NCBI GenBank assembly: GCA_903857665.1
Contig: CAIOFV010000159.1
Location: forward strand, 65,894-129,893
From: an uncultured Myxococcales bacterium
GTDB taxonomy: Bacteria; Myxococcota_A; UBA9042; DTJE01
Direction of reading: 5' to 3'
Length of the DNA stretch: 64,000 nucleotides
Every line of letters starts with the position of its first letter. Position 1 is the stretch's first letter. The notes under the pieces were generated by a model. That model did no database searches, was not told the origin of the DNA, and was given only the letters and a program-made list of their open reading frames with translations. Below are positions 23,478-32,397 of the stretch, one piece after another. Made by a program: the position numbers and the translations under genes.

Positions 23478-24569
23478 ATGGAACGCCCCGACGACGAGTA
23501 CGGGTTCGACCCCAACTTCACCGGCACCGACGAGGATCCCGGGACCGCGGCAGGTCCGGCCTCCCCCGCGGCACCGTCGCGCGGGCTGCGCATGATCACC
23601 GCCGAGCAGGCCGCCGGGCAGGCGGTGATGCTGGCCAACCGGGTGCGCAAGCGCCTGGCCCACTTCCAGAAGCGCTACGGCCGCGAGGACATCGACTGCT
23701 TCCGGCTGTACGACCGCGACATCCCCGAAATCCGCGCGGTGGTGGACTGGTACGCCGGCCACCTGGTGATCGCCGAGTACGTGCGCAAGCAGACCGGGCC
23801 CGAGTGGCTGCCGACCATGGCGCGCGCGGTCGCGGACACGCTGAAGATCCCGCCGGAACGCGTGCACCTGCGCCGCCGCAACACGGGCCAGGGGGAAGGG
23901 CCGCGGTACGCGCCGCTGGCCGACACCCGCCACCGCTTCGAGGTGCACGAACGGGACCTGCGGTTCTGGGTCAACCTGGACGACCGGCTGGACACGGGCC
24001 TGTTCCCGGACCACCGGGACACGCGGGCCCAGGTGCGGGCGATGGCGCAGGGCCGCGACTTCCTGAACCTGTTCGCCTACACCGGCGCGTTCACGTGCGC
24101 CGCGGCGGCCGGGCTGGCGCGGTCGACCGTCACCGTCGATCGCTCGTCGACCTACGTGGACTGGACCCGGGACAACCTGACCCTGAACGGTCTCTGGGGA
24201 CCCCAGCATCGCCTGGTGCGCGCCGACGTGGAAGACTTCCTGGACCGCGCACGGGTGGAGGGGCACCGGTGGGACCTGGTGTTCGTGGACCCGCCCTCGT
24301 TTTCCAACCGCAAGGGTGTGGACGTGGGCTTCGACGTCAACCGCGATCACCCCAACCTGCTGCGCCGGGTGCTGGCCGTGACGGCCCCAGGGGGGGAAAT
24401 CCTGTTCAGCACCAACCACCAGCGCTTCGAGGCACGGTTCGAGGGACTGTCCGTGGGGTCGATCGAGGAAATCACCGCGACGACAATCCCCGAGGACTAC
24501 CGCAACCGGCAGATCCACCGGTGCTGGCGGATCGTCGCGCCGAAGGGTCCGGCGACGTCGAGGCGATAG
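23478..24569 (+). CDS. rlmK: RlmK-like 23S rRNA methyltransferase
   Basis: 363 residues. It matches the C-terminal (RlmK) half of the E. coli RlmKL fusion: MLANRVRKRLAHFQK, CFRLYDRDIPE, FWVNLDDRLDTGLFPDHR, the SAM-binding motif DFLNLFAYTGAFTCAA and the catalytic-region motif FVDPPSFSN. RlmK makes m7G2069 in 23S rRNA; the RlmL half is absent here, as in many bacteria. The first ~40 residues are an acidic, Pro/Ala-rich tail. A close alternative is RlmI-type m5C methylation, but the absence of a PUA domain and the DPPSFSN context favour RlmK. It probably shares a transcript with the next gene (24-base gap). Confidence 0.82.
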   Translation: MERPDDEYGFDPNFTGTDEDPGTAAGPASPAAPSRGLRMITAEQAAGQAVMLANRVRKRLAHFQKRYGREDIDCFRLYDRDIPEIRAVVDWYAGHLVIAEYVRKQTGPEWLPTMARAVADTLKIPPERVHLRRRNTGQGEGPRYAPLADTRHRFEVHERDLRFWVNLDDRLDTGLFPDHRDTRAQVRAMAQGRDFLNLFAYTGAFTCAAAAGLARSTVTVDRSSTYVDWTRDNLTLNGLWGPQHRLVRADVEDFLDRARVEGHRWDLVFVDPPSFSNRKGVDVGFDVNRDHPNLLRRVLAVTAPGGEILFSTNHQRFEARFEGLSVGSIEEITATTIPEDYRNRQIHRCWRIVAPKGPATSRR

Positions 24570-24593
24570 CACCCGGGCCGCGATTGAGGAATC

Positions 24594-25316
24594 ATGCGCC
24601 TGCTCACCACCGTCATCGATCGCGAAGCCACGCCGCTGGGGGAACTGGTCCTCGAGCGCTATGACGCCGAAACGGGCGAAGTCGGGTACCAGGTGTCGAT
24701 CGACGGCGCGTTCCTGATGGCCACCCACGGCTGCGCCAGCGAACGATCGCTGGCCCCGCTGGCGTTCGCGCGGCTCGGCGGCGGGGATCGCCAGGCGGCG
24801 GGCTGCGTTCCCCCGCCGATCGACGTGCTGGTCGGCGGCCTGGGCGCGGGACACACGCTGCGGGCGGCGCTGGACCTGCCTGGCGTGGCGCGCGTGGTGG
24901 TGGCCGAGATCGGGGCTCGTGTCTTCGAGTGGAATCGCGTGTACTTCGCCGAGGCCAACGGGCACGCCGTCGATGACCCGCGGGTCGAGCCGGCGGTGGG
25001 CGATCTGTACGACGTGCTGGCCGCCCGGCCCGGGGCCTTCGACCTGCTGCTGCTGGACGTGGACAACGGCCCGGGCTGGCTCGCCGCGGCGGGCAACGCG
25101 CGCCTCTATGACGCCTCGGGCCTGCACGTCTGCCGCGACGCGCTGAAGGCCGGCGGGGTCCTCGCGGTCTGGAGCCCGACCCGCAATCCCGCCTTCTTCG
25201 ATACCCTGCGGGGGGTATTTCCCGACGCCCTGGAAATCCGCACCGACGATTTTTCGGGTCCCGCGGGCGAAATCTCGGACGTCGCATACATCGCCGTAGG
25301 GGACGCCCTCGCATAG
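24594..25316 (+). CDS. Spermidine-synthase-like methyltransferase-fold protein
   Basis: 240 residues. The glycine-rich motif DVLVGGLGAGHTLRAAL, VVVAEIGARVFEWNR and DLLLLDVDNGPGW have the arrangement of polyamine aminopropyltransferases, but the family's N-terminal beta domain is reduced and I see no SpeD gene. Many such proteins are spermidine-synthase-like enzymes of unknown substrate. SD TTGAGGA, ATG at 24594. It follows rlmK closely and ends about 370 bases before the hydrogenase operon. Confidence 0.78.
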   Translation: MRLLTTVIDREATPLGELVLERYDAETGEVGYQVSIDGAFLMATHGCASERSLAPLAFARLGGGDRQAAGCVPPPIDVLVGGLGAGHTLRAALDLPGVARVVVAEIGARVFEWNRVYFAEANGHAVDDPRVEPAVGDLYDVLAARPGAFDLLLLDVDNGPGWLAAAGNARLYDASGLHVCRDALKAGGVLAVWSPTRNPAFFDTLRGVFPDALEIRTDDFSGPAGEISDVAYIAVGDALA

Positions 25317-25689
25317 GCTGTACGGGGCACCCCGATCCACGGCGTCCGAATGCCGCACTTGGGATCAATTGCCTCTTTTCTGATATTTTTCGTCCGAGAG
25401 ACGTCCCATCCTTCCAGGCCGGGCTCCGGCTGTCTAGTTCGTGCTGCAGCCCTACAGAATCCTTGTCTTTATTGGCCCAAGGACCGCGATCTGGCGGCCG
25501 GTCGGCCTGTACCGGTCCGCCACGCCTGCGAGGCGGCCCGCAGCGTTGACACGGTTCCGTAACGGCGCGATTTCATCAATAAACACTGGCCGTCCTTTCC
25601 CGCAGGTTCCACCCGGAGCGTGTCGGGGAAGTCCGGGCGAAGGTCCACCTCATTCGGATGGGTGCGGCAGGAGCCACTTCGCGACCCCG
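25317..25689 (+). promoter_or_regulatory. 373-base leader/promoter region of the Hdr-Mvh operon
   Basis: No gene is seen. Unlike its surroundings it contains AT-rich patches. Two candidate promoters are visible: TTGGGA (25359-25364) and GATATT (25382-25387) spaced 17 bases, and a consensus TTGACA (25546-25551) followed by an AT-rich ATTTCATCAATAAAC without a clean -10. No Rex-type TTGTGA-TTCACA palindrome or sigma54 GG/GC element was found. The length before the first codon leaves room for a regulated leader. Confidence 0.4.
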
Positions 25690-26820
25690 ATGATCGAAGT
25701 TCCCGAGATGATCGCGGAATCGGGGGGCACGACCCTCGACCTCTGCTACCAGTGCGGCACGTGCAGCGGCACGTGCCCCTGGAACCTCGTCCGGGACTTT
25801 CGCGTCCGCGACATCCTCACCCGCGCCCAACTGGGCCTGGAGGGGTACGAGGGCGAGGACCTGTGGATGTGCGCCACGTGCAACGCCTGCGTGGACCGCT
25901 GCCCGCAGGGCGTCGAGATCGTGGATCTGGTCCGCACCATCCGCATGCTGATCGCGGAAACCGGCGCGGCGCCCAAGACCCTGCGCGCGGTGCTGGGCAG
26001 CGTGCAGTCGAACGGCAATCCCTGGTCCGGCGATGCCGAGGCCCGCATGGGCTGGGCCCAGGGCCAACCGGTACGGCTGTTCGACGGGACTCCCGAATAC
26101 GCCTTCTTCACCTGCTGCACGCAGGCCTACGACCCGCGAAACGCGAAGGTCATCCGGGCGACCGCGAAGGTGCTGGACGCGGGCGGCGTGTCATACGGCT
26201 TCGTGGGCGGCGGGGAGTGGTGCTGTGGCGACGCGGTACGCAAGACCGGGGCCGAAACCGGTTTCGGCAGGCTGGCCGCCCACAACATCGGCGTACTGAA
26301 CGACCTGGGCGTGCGTCGCCTGCTGGTGCCCTCGCCCCATTGCCTGAACACGTTCAAGAAGGAGTACCCGGACCTGGGGGGGAAGTGGGAGGTCACGCAC
26401 GTCGTCGAGTTGCTGCGCGACCTGGTGCGCGGCGGGCGCCTGGCGCTGAAGAACGCGGTGCCCGCGAAGGCGGTGTACCACGACCCGTGCTACCTGGGCC
26501 GCAACAACGGGGTGTACGACGCGCCTCGGGACGTGCTGCATGCCGTGCCGGGGCTGGAATTGATGGAATTCGCGCGCACCCGCGAGGAGGCCGTCTGCTG
26601 CGGAGGCGGCGGCGGGCGCCTGTGGATGGAGGCCCCCGTCGAGGAGCGCTTCGCGGTGCTGAAGCTGCGGGAGGCCGTCGCGATGGGCGCCGACACGGTG
26701 GTCACCGCGTGCCCGTACTGCATCTCGATGTTCGAGGACGCGAAGACCGCGCTGGGCCTGGACCAGGTGCGGGTCGCGGACGTGGTCGAGATCGTGGCGG
26801 AGGCGCTGCAGGCGCATTGA
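25690..26820 (+). CDS. Fused HdrC-HdrB-like iron-sulfur subunit
   Basis: 376 residues. The N-terminus has two [4Fe-4S] ferredoxin motifs (CYQCGTCSGTCP with Cys19/22/25/29; CATCNACVDRCP with Cys61/64/67/71), as in HdrC. The rest carries two CCG domains, as in HdrB/HdrD: the first has GGEWCCGD and SPHC (one Cys of the usual CxxC replaced by Ser, a common variant), the second is complete (CYLGRNN, VCCGGGGG, ACPYC). It should form the low- or high-potential electron-accepting arm of a heterodisulfide-reductase-like complex with HdrA. The true substrate need not be CoM-S-S-CoB. The ATG at 25690 is chosen because the conserved part starts there; the SD is weak. Confidence 0.9.
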   Translation: MIEVPEMIAESGGTTLDLCYQCGTCSGTCPWNLVRDFRVRDILTRAQLGLEGYEGEDLWMCATCNACVDRCPQGVEIVDLVRTIRMLIAETGAAPKTLRAVLGSVQSNGNPWSGDAEARMGWAQGQPVRLFDGTPEYAFFTCCTQAYDPRNAKVIRATAKVLDAGGVSYGFVGGGEWCCGDAVRKTGAETGFGRLAAHNIGVLNDLGVRRLLVPSPHCLNTFKKEYPDLGGKWEVTHVVELLRDLVRGGRLALKNAVPAKAVYHDPCYLGRNNGVYDAPRDVLHAVPGLELMEFARTREEAVCCGGGGGRLWMEAPVEERFAVLKLREAVAMGADTVVTACPYCISMFEDAKTALGLDQVRVADVVEIVAEALQAH

Positions 26821-26878
26821 CGTCCTACCCGGCCGACGGCCCGGAGCCGGCGGCCGACGCTCTTTCCGGGAGGTGCCC

Positions 26879-28840
26879 ATGGAACCCAGGATCGGCGTGT
26901 TCGTCTGTCACTGCGGAACCAACATCGCCGGCGTCGTGGACGTCCGCCGGGTCGCCGAGGCAGCGGCCGCCTGGCCCGATGTCGTGTACGCCACCGAGTA
27001 CAAGTTCATGTGCTCGGACCCTGGCCAGGGCATGGTCAAGGACGCGATCGTCAAGCACAACCTGACGCGCGTGGTGGTGGCCGCCTGCTCGCCGCGCATG
27101 CATGAGCCGACCTTCCGGAAGGCCTGCGCGATGGCCGGCCTGAACCCGTACCTCTTCGAGATGGCCAACATCCGCGAGCACTGCTCGTGGGTGCACGAGG
27201 ACAAGGAGGCCGCCACCCTCAAGGCCATCGACATCGTCCGGACCTCGGTGGCGAAGGCGCGCCTGCTGGAACCGCTGCAGGCCCGCGTGGTGTCGGTGAC
27301 CCCCAAGGTGCTGGTCGTCGGCGGCGGCGTGGCGGGCATCCAGGCGGCGCTGGACATCGCCAACGCCGGCACCAAGGTCGTGCTGGTCGAGCGCAGCCAG
27401 TCCATCGGCGGCCACATGGCGCAGTTGGACAAGACCTTCCCGACGCTGGACTGCAGCGCCTGCATCCTGACGCCCAAGATGGTGCAGGTGGCCCAGCACC
27501 CGAACATCGACCTGATGACCTGGAGCGAGGTGGAGTCCGTCGAGGGCTTCGTCGGCAACTTCAAGGTGAAGATCCGCCGGAAGGCGAGGTACGTGGACGA
27601 GGCGACCTGCACGTCCTGCGGCGTGTGCCTGGAAAAGTGCCCGAAGAAGGTGCCGTCGGAGTTCGACGAGGGGATGATGACCCGGAAGTCGATCTTCCGG
27701 TCGTTCCCGCAGGCGGTGCCCGGCAAGCCCGTCATCGACAAGGAGTCGTGCACGTATTTCAAGAACGGCAAGTGCAAGATCTGCGAGATCTTCTGCGAGC
27801 CGAAGGCCATCCGGTGGGACGACGAGGACCGGGTGGTCGAGGAGAGCGTCGGCGCCATCATCGTCGCCACGGGCATGGGCCTGATCGACCCGCACGGGCT
27901 GGGCCAGTGGGGGTACGGGCGGTTCCCGAACGTGCTGACGGGCCTGGAGTTCGAGCGCCTGAACAACGCCACGGGCCCGACCGGCGGGCGGATCACGTGC
28001 AAGGACGGCAGCACGCCGAAGTCCGTCGCCATCCTGCACTGCGTGGGCAGCCGCGACCGCAACCACAAGGAGTACTGCAGCCGCGTGTGCTGCATGTACG
28101 CGCTGAAGTTCGCGCACCTCATCAAGGAAAAGACGCACGCGACCGTCTACAACTTCTACATCGACATGCGCTGCTTCGGGAAGGGCTACGAGGAGTTCTA
28201 CAACCGCCTGCTGCACGAGGGGGTCAAGTTCATCCGGGGCAAGGCCGCCTACGTGACGAACCAGGCGCTGACCGACGAGGAAACAGGGCACCTGGTCGTC
28301 AGCGCGGAATCCACCACGCTGGGGCAGGTGCTGCGCGTGCCCGTCGACATGGTGATCCTGGCGTCCGCCGTGGCACCCCAGAAGGACGCCGAGGCGGTGG
28401 CGCGGCTGTTCGGGATGGGCCGCAGCCCCGACGGCTTCTTCATGGAAAAGCACCCGAAGCTGGAGCCGTTTTCCACCGCCACCGACGGCGTGTACCTGGC
28501 GGGCTCGTGCCAGAGCCCGAAGGACATCCCGGACACCGTGGCCCACGGCGCCGCGGCGGCATCCACCGCGATGTCGCTGATCTCGCGCGGGACGGTGGAG
28601 GTCGAGGCCGCTGTCGCGGAGGTGCTGACCGACTCCTGCAGCGGCTGCAAGATCTGCCAGGACGTGTGCCCGTATGGCGCGCTGTCGTTCCACGCCGACA
28701 CCCGCGTCGCCGAGATCAACGGGAGCGTCTGCAAGGGCTGCGGCACGTGCGTCGCCACCTGCCCGTCGGGCGCCATCGTGGGGAGGCATTTCAACGACCG
28801 GCAGATCCTGGCGCAGATCGACGCGGCGTTCCTTTGGTAG
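26879..28840 (+). CDS. hdrA: HdrA-like flavin/iron-sulfur electron-bifurcating subunit
   Basis: 653 residues, normal for HdrA. The N-terminal VFVCHCGTNI domain is followed by the FAD-binding VLVVGGGVAGIQAALD (about 144-159), ferredoxin clusters at Cys244-254 and 291-306, the HdrA-specific segment HCVGSRDRNHKEYC with the CC pair, and two C-terminal [4Fe-4S] motifs (587-597 and 618-628). In methanogens and acetogens HdrA splits electron pairs from hydrogenase at its flavin between a high-potential acceptor and ferredoxin. Here it lies between the HdrC/B fusion and MvhD, which is the order needed for that complex. The start at 26879 (SD GGGAGG) is two codons inside the track ORF. Confidence 0.94.
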   Translation: MEPRIGVFVCHCGTNIAGVVDVRRVAEAAAAWPDVVYATEYKFMCSDPGQGMVKDAIVKHNLTRVVVAACSPRMHEPTFRKACAMAGLNPYLFEMANIREHCSWVHEDKEAATLKAIDIVRTSVAKARLLEPLQARVVSVTPKVLVVGGGVAGIQAALDIANAGTKVVLVERSQSIGGHMAQLDKTFPTLDCSACILTPKMVQVAQHPNIDLMTWSEVESVEGFVGNFKVKIRRKARYVDEATCTSCGVCLEKCPKKVPSEFDEGMMTRKSIFRSFPQAVPGKPVIDKESCTYFKNGKCKICEIFCEPKAIRWDDEDRVVEESVGAIIVATGMGLIDPHGLGQWGYGRFPNVLTGLEFERLNNATGPTGGRITCKDGSTPKSVAILHCVGSRDRNHKEYCSRVCCMYALKFAHLIKEKTHATVYNFYIDMRCFGKGYEEFYNRLLHEGVKFIRGKAAYVTNQALTDEETGHLVVSAESTTLGQVLRVPVDMVILASAVAPQKDAEAVARLFGMGRSPDGFFMEKHPKLEPFSTATDGVYLAGSCQSPKDIPDTVAHGAAAASTAMSLISRGTVEVEAAVAEVLTDSCSGCKICQDVCPYGALSFHADTRVAEINGSVCKGCGTCVATCPSGAIVGRHFNDRQILAQIDAAFLW

Positions 28841-28911
28841 CCGGCCCGGGCACGGTGGCGGAATCGACCCGGGCCCGTTGAACCGCCCGACCCCTTGCGG
28901 AGGCGTGAACC

Positions 28912-29370
28912 ATGTCCCATGAATTCGAGCCCCGGATCGTGGTCCTGTGCTGCAACTGGTGCACCTACGCGGGTGCGGACCTCGCGGGCACCAGCCGCAT
29001 GAAGTACGCGCCCAACGTGCGCCTGGTCCGCGTCATGTGCAGCGGGCGCGTCGATCCGTCGTTCGTGCTGCGGGCCTTCCAGGACGGCGCGGACGGCGTG
29101 CTGATCGCGGGCTGCCACCCGGGCGACTGCCACTACATCAACGGCAACCTCAAGACGCTGCGGCGGTACCCGGCCCTCGAAACGCTGATCGCGCAGTTCG
29201 GGATCGAACCCGACCGCATGCGGCTGGAGTGGATTTCCGCCGCCGAGGGCGACGTGTTCGTGCACGTGGTCAACGAGATGACCGAACAGGTGCGCGCGCT
29301 GGGACCGCTGGACTGGAAGCGGCGCACCGCGATGACGGTTCCTGCGGCTGAATCCCACACGGCGGGGTGA
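28912..29370 (+). CDS. mvhD: MvhD-like [2Fe-2S] linker subunit
   Basis: 152 residues. LCCNWCTYAGADLAG near the N-terminus and VMCSGRVDPSFVL with AGCHPGDCHY downstream carry the conserved Cys set of the methyl-viologen-reducing hydrogenase delta subunit. MvhD passes electrons from the hydrogenase to HdrA, so its presence argues that the hydrogenase and Hdr parts form one complex. Good SD (GCGGAGG), 71 bases after hdrA and 4 before mvhG. The C-terminal ~15 residues are not conserved. Confidence 0.95.
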   Translation: MSHEFEPRIVVLCCNWCTYAGADLAGTSRMKYAPNVRLVRVMCSGRVDPSFVLRAFQDGADGVLIAGCHPGDCHYINGNLKTLRRYPALETLIAQFGIEPDRMRLEWISAAEGDVFVHVVNEMTEQVRALGPLDWKRRTAMTVPAAESHTAG

Positions 29371-29374
29371 CGAA

Positions 29375-30364
29375 ATGGGCGAAGAGCTGAAGGCCCCGAA
29401 GAAGATCCAACTGGCCATGTACTGGGCTGCGTCCTGCGGCGGGTGCGACATGGCCGTGCTGGACGTGAACGAAAAGATCCTGGACATCGCGGCCGTGGCC
29501 GACATCCGGCTGTGGCCCATCGCGATGGATTACAAGTACAAGGATATCGAGAAATGGGCGGACGGCGAGATCGACGTCTGCCTGTTCAACGGCGCGGTCC
29601 GCAACAGCGAGCAGCTGCACCTGGCGCGCCTGCTGCGGCAGAAGTCGAAGGTGATGGTCGCGTTCGGGTCCTGCGCCTCGTTCGGGGGCATCCCGGGCCT
29701 GGCCAACCTGCACTGCAAGAAGACGATCTTCGAGGCGGTGTACGGCTACACGGCGTCCACCGTGAACCCGGAAGGCACCACGCCGCAGACGCACACGCAC
29801 GTGCCGGAAGGCGACCTGCACATCCCGGAGTTCTTCGACGACGTGTACTCGCTGGCGCAGGTGATCCCGGTCGAGTACTACGTGCCCGGCTGCCCGCCCA
29901 CGCCCGAAACGGTGATGACCGCGGTGAACGCCATCGCCACCGGGAACCTGCCGCCGGTGGGATCCACGATCGGCATCAGCAAGGCCGTGTGCGACGAGTG
30001 CAAGCGCACCAAGTCCGACAAGCCGGGTATCGTGGAGTTCCACCGGCCCCAGGAAATCTTCGTCGACGCGGAAAAGTGCCTGCTGGAGCAGGGGCTGACC
30101 TGCATGGGATCCGCGACGCGCGGGGGATGCGGGTCGTTGTGCCCCGGCGTCAACATGCCGTGCCGCGGGTGCTACGGGCCGATGCCGAACAGCCTGGACG
30201 TGGGCGCCGACGCGCTGTCCGCGATGACGTCGATCGTGGACGCGGCCGAGGAAGGGGATGCCCGGGCCAAGGTGGGCAAGATGGTCGACCCGCTGGGCAC
30301 GTTCTACCGGTTCACGCTGCCCGTTTCGATGCTGCGACGGGCGGCCAGGCCGCTTCAGGGATAG
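29375..30364 (+). CDS. mvhG: [NiFe] hydrogenase small subunit (MvhG-type)
   Basis: 329 residues. The proximal-cluster ligands are visible as SCGGCD (Cys21, Cys24), AFGSCASFGG and VPGCPPTPE, and the C-terminal half has further Cys groups (CDECKR, CMGSATRGGCGSLCPG, CRGCYGP) for two more clusters. There is no twin-arginine signal peptide, so the enzyme is cytoplasmic, as expected for group 3 hydrogenases. It relays electrons from the NiFe site in MvhA to MvhD. It starts 4 bases after mvhD, and translation is probably coupled. Confidence 0.95.
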   Translation: MGEELKAPKKIQLAMYWAASCGGCDMAVLDVNEKILDIAAVADIRLWPIAMDYKYKDIEKWADGEIDVCLFNGAVRNSEQLHLARLLRQKSKVMVAFGSCASFGGIPGLANLHCKKTIFEAVYGYTASTVNPEGTTPQTHTHVPEGDLHIPEFFDDVYSLAQVIPVEYYVPGCPPTPETVMTAVNAIATGNLPPVGSTIGISKAVCDECKRTKSDKPGIVEFHRPQEIFVDAEKCLLEQGLTCMGSATRGGCGSLCPGVNMPCRGCYGPMPNSLDVGADALSAMTSIVDAAEEGDARAKVGKMVDPLGTFYRFTLPVSMLRRAARPLQG

Positions 30365-30406
30365 CCCGCCGGGGCACGGACGCGGAGGCGCGCAAAGGAG
30401 AGCACC

Positions 30407-31870
30407 ATGCAGACGATCACGGTCGACCCGATCACCCGCCTGGAAGGCCACGGGAAGTTCGACATCTTCCTGAACGACGCCGGCGAGGTGGAAAACGTCT
30501 ACTTCCAGGTCCCCGAATTGCGCGGCATCGAAAAGTTCTGCGAGGGCCGCCCCGTCGAGGAACTGCCCCGCATCACCCAGCGCGCCTGCGGCGTCTGCCC
30601 CGGGCCGCACCACATCGCCGCCAGCAAGGCCTGCGACGGCGTGTACGGCGTGGGACCGCCGGCCGCCGGCAAGAAGTTGCGCGAGCTGTTCCTGAACGCG
30701 CACTTCATCCACAGTCACATCGCGCACTTCTATGCGCTGGCCGCGCCCGACTTCGTGGTGGGCCCCCAGGCGGACCCGACCACCCGGCACGTGCTGGGCG
30801 TGGTCGCCAAGGTGGGCCTGGAGATCGGCGGTGCTGTCATCGGGTCGCGCGCCAAGGCCCAGCGCATCCAGGCGATCATCGGCGGCAAGGCGACCCACGC
30901 GGTCTGCGGCCTGCCCGGCGGCATGAGCAAGGCCCTGACCAACCCGGACGAGGTCGCCGAGATCCGGAAGCACTGCGAGGACCTGGTCGAGTTCGGCAAG
31001 TTCACGCTGCAGTTGTTCGACGACGTGGTGCTGGGCAACAGCGCCTACGTGGACCTGATCGTCAACGGGCCGTACACCATGAAGACCTACTACATGGGCA
31101 TGGTGGACGACCAGGGCCGCCCGAACTTCTACGACGGCCGGCTGCGGGTGATCGACGAGGACGGCGCGGAGTTCGTCACGTTCGACCCGACGAAGTACCT
31201 GGACCACATCGCCGAGCACGTGGAGCCGTGGTCGTACCTCAAGTTCCCGTACCTGAAGAACATCGGCTGGAAGGGGCTGCGGACGGGGAAGGACTCAGGC
31301 GTCTACCGGGTTGCGCCGCTGGCCCGGCTGAACGTGGCGACGGGCATGGCCACCCCGGTGGCGCAGCAGGCCTTCGAGAAGTTCTTCACGGTGCTGGGCA
31401 AGGGGCCGGTGCACGCGACGCTGGCCAACCACTGGGCCCGGGTGATCGAACTGATGTACGCGGCCGAACGCAGCCTGGAGCTGATCAAGGACCCCGAAAC
31501 CTCGTCGCCGGTCGTCCGCACGATCCCGACAGGCATCGTGGGCGAAGGGGTGGGCGTGATCGAGGCGCCGCGCGGCACGCTGTTCCACCACTACAATACC
31601 GACGGCGACGGCATGGTCACCCGCTGCAACATGCTGGTGGCCACGGGCAACAACAACGCCGCCATCTGCATGTCCATCCGCGACGCAGCCAAGGGGCTGA
31701 TCAAGCCCGGTGTCGAAGTCACGGAAGGCGTCCTCAACATGGTCGAAATGGCCTTCCGGGCCTACGACCCGTGCTTCGGCTGCGCCACCCACTCGCTGCC
31801 CGGCCAGATGCCCATGGAGGTGCGGGTGCACGATGCCTGCGGCGTGGTCGTGCGCAACGTCATCCGGTGA
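30407..31870 (+). CDS. mvhA: [NiFe] hydrogenase large subunit (MvhA-type)
   Basis: 487 residues. The nickel ligands are intact: L1 RACGVC (Cys61, Cys64) and L2 DPCFGCATH (Cys456, Cys459, His462). The 25 residues after His462 form the peptide that the maturation protease removes after metal insertion. This, together with MvhG, MvhD and HdrA, places it in the group 3c-like hydrogenases that oxidise (or make) H2 in complex with heterodisulfide-reductase-type proteins. Strong SD (AAAGGAGAG). It is followed directly by its protease gene. The Fe(CN)2CO site needs the Hyp proteins encoded at 41-47 kb. Confidence 0.96.
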   Translation: MQTITVDPITRLEGHGKFDIFLNDAGEVENVYFQVPELRGIEKFCEGRPVEELPRITQRACGVCPGPHHIAASKACDGVYGVGPPAAGKKLRELFLNAHFIHSHIAHFYALAAPDFVVGPQADPTTRHVLGVVAKVGLEIGGAVIGSRAKAQRIQAIIGGKATHAVCGLPGGMSKALTNPDEVAEIRKHCEDLVEFGKFTLQLFDDVVLGNSAYVDLIVNGPYTMKTYYMGMVDDQGRPNFYDGRLRVIDEDGAEFVTFDPTKYLDHIAEHVEPWSYLKFPYLKNIGWKGLRTGKDSGVYRVAPLARLNVATGMATPVAQQAFEKFFTVLGKGPVHATLANHWARVIELMYAAERSLELIKDPETSSPVVRTIPTGIVGEGVGVIEAPRGTLFHHYNTDGDGMVTRCNMLVATGNNNAAICMSIRDAAKGLIKPGVEVTEGVLNMVEMAFRAYDPCFGCATHSLPGQMPMEVRVHDACGVVVRNVIR

Positions 31871-31905
31871 CGGCAGGGGCGCGACGCCCCGCAAGAGGTG
31901 CGGCG

Positions 31906-32397
31906 ATGGGTCGGCGGTTGCTGGTCGTGGGCGTCGGCAGCGCGATCCGGGGCGACGACGGCATCGGGCCGGCCGTCGCCGAAGCGGTGGCCCGCGCCGG
32001 AGGCCGGGGCTTCGAGTGGACACCCTTCGACGGGAGCGCGCTGGACCTGCTGGGTGCCTTTGCGGGGCCTCCGCAGTATGATTGCTGTGCGATCATCGAT
32101 TGCCTGGCGAGCGGTCGCCTGGAGGAGGGGGAGGTGGCGAGGCTGCTCCCCCCGGACGACGACGCGCCGGCCGGCGGTTGGCTGTCGTCGCACCATGCCG
32201 GGATCCTGGAAACCCTGGCCATGGCGCGGTGCCTGGACACGGCCCTGCCGGCGGACCTGCGCTTCTATGCCGTGGGCGTGAAGGACGCGACGGCCTTCGG
32301 CGAGGGGCTGTCCGCGGGGCTGGTGGCCTGCCTGCCGACGATCGCGGCCGAGATCCTGTCGGACCTCGGCGTGGGCCTGGAGGGGGTGAACCCGTGA
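31906..32397 (+). CDS. [NiFe] hydrogenase maturation endopeptidase (HyaD/HycI family)
   Basis: 163 residues. The N-terminal VVGVGSAIRGDDGIGP, the central IIDCLASG and SSHHAG supply the acidic and His residues that bind nickel in this protease family. It should cut the C-terminal tail of MvhA after His462. It has its own SD (AAGAGG) 35 bases after mvhA, and its stop overlaps the GTG start of the next gene, a histidine kinase, by four bases, tying the signalling genes to the hydrogenase transcript. Confidence 0.92.
   Translation: MGRRLLVVGVGSAIRGDDGIGPAVAEAVARAGGRGFEWTPFDGSALDLLGAFAGPPQYDCCAIIDCLASGRLEEGEVARLLPPDDDAPAGGWLSSHHAGILETLAMARCLDTALPADLRFYAVGVKDATAFGEGLSAGLVACLPTIAAEILSDLGVGLEGVNP

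Noticed and set aside
22701-25358. 885-residue minus-strand ORF
   Set aside because: Antisense to RlmK-like and spermidine-synthase-like genes, whose motifs are intact on the plus strand.
25317-25689. Rex or sigma54 site before the hydrogenase operon
   Set aside because: I looked for TTGTGA/TTCACA palindromes and GG-N10-GC elements and found none convincing.
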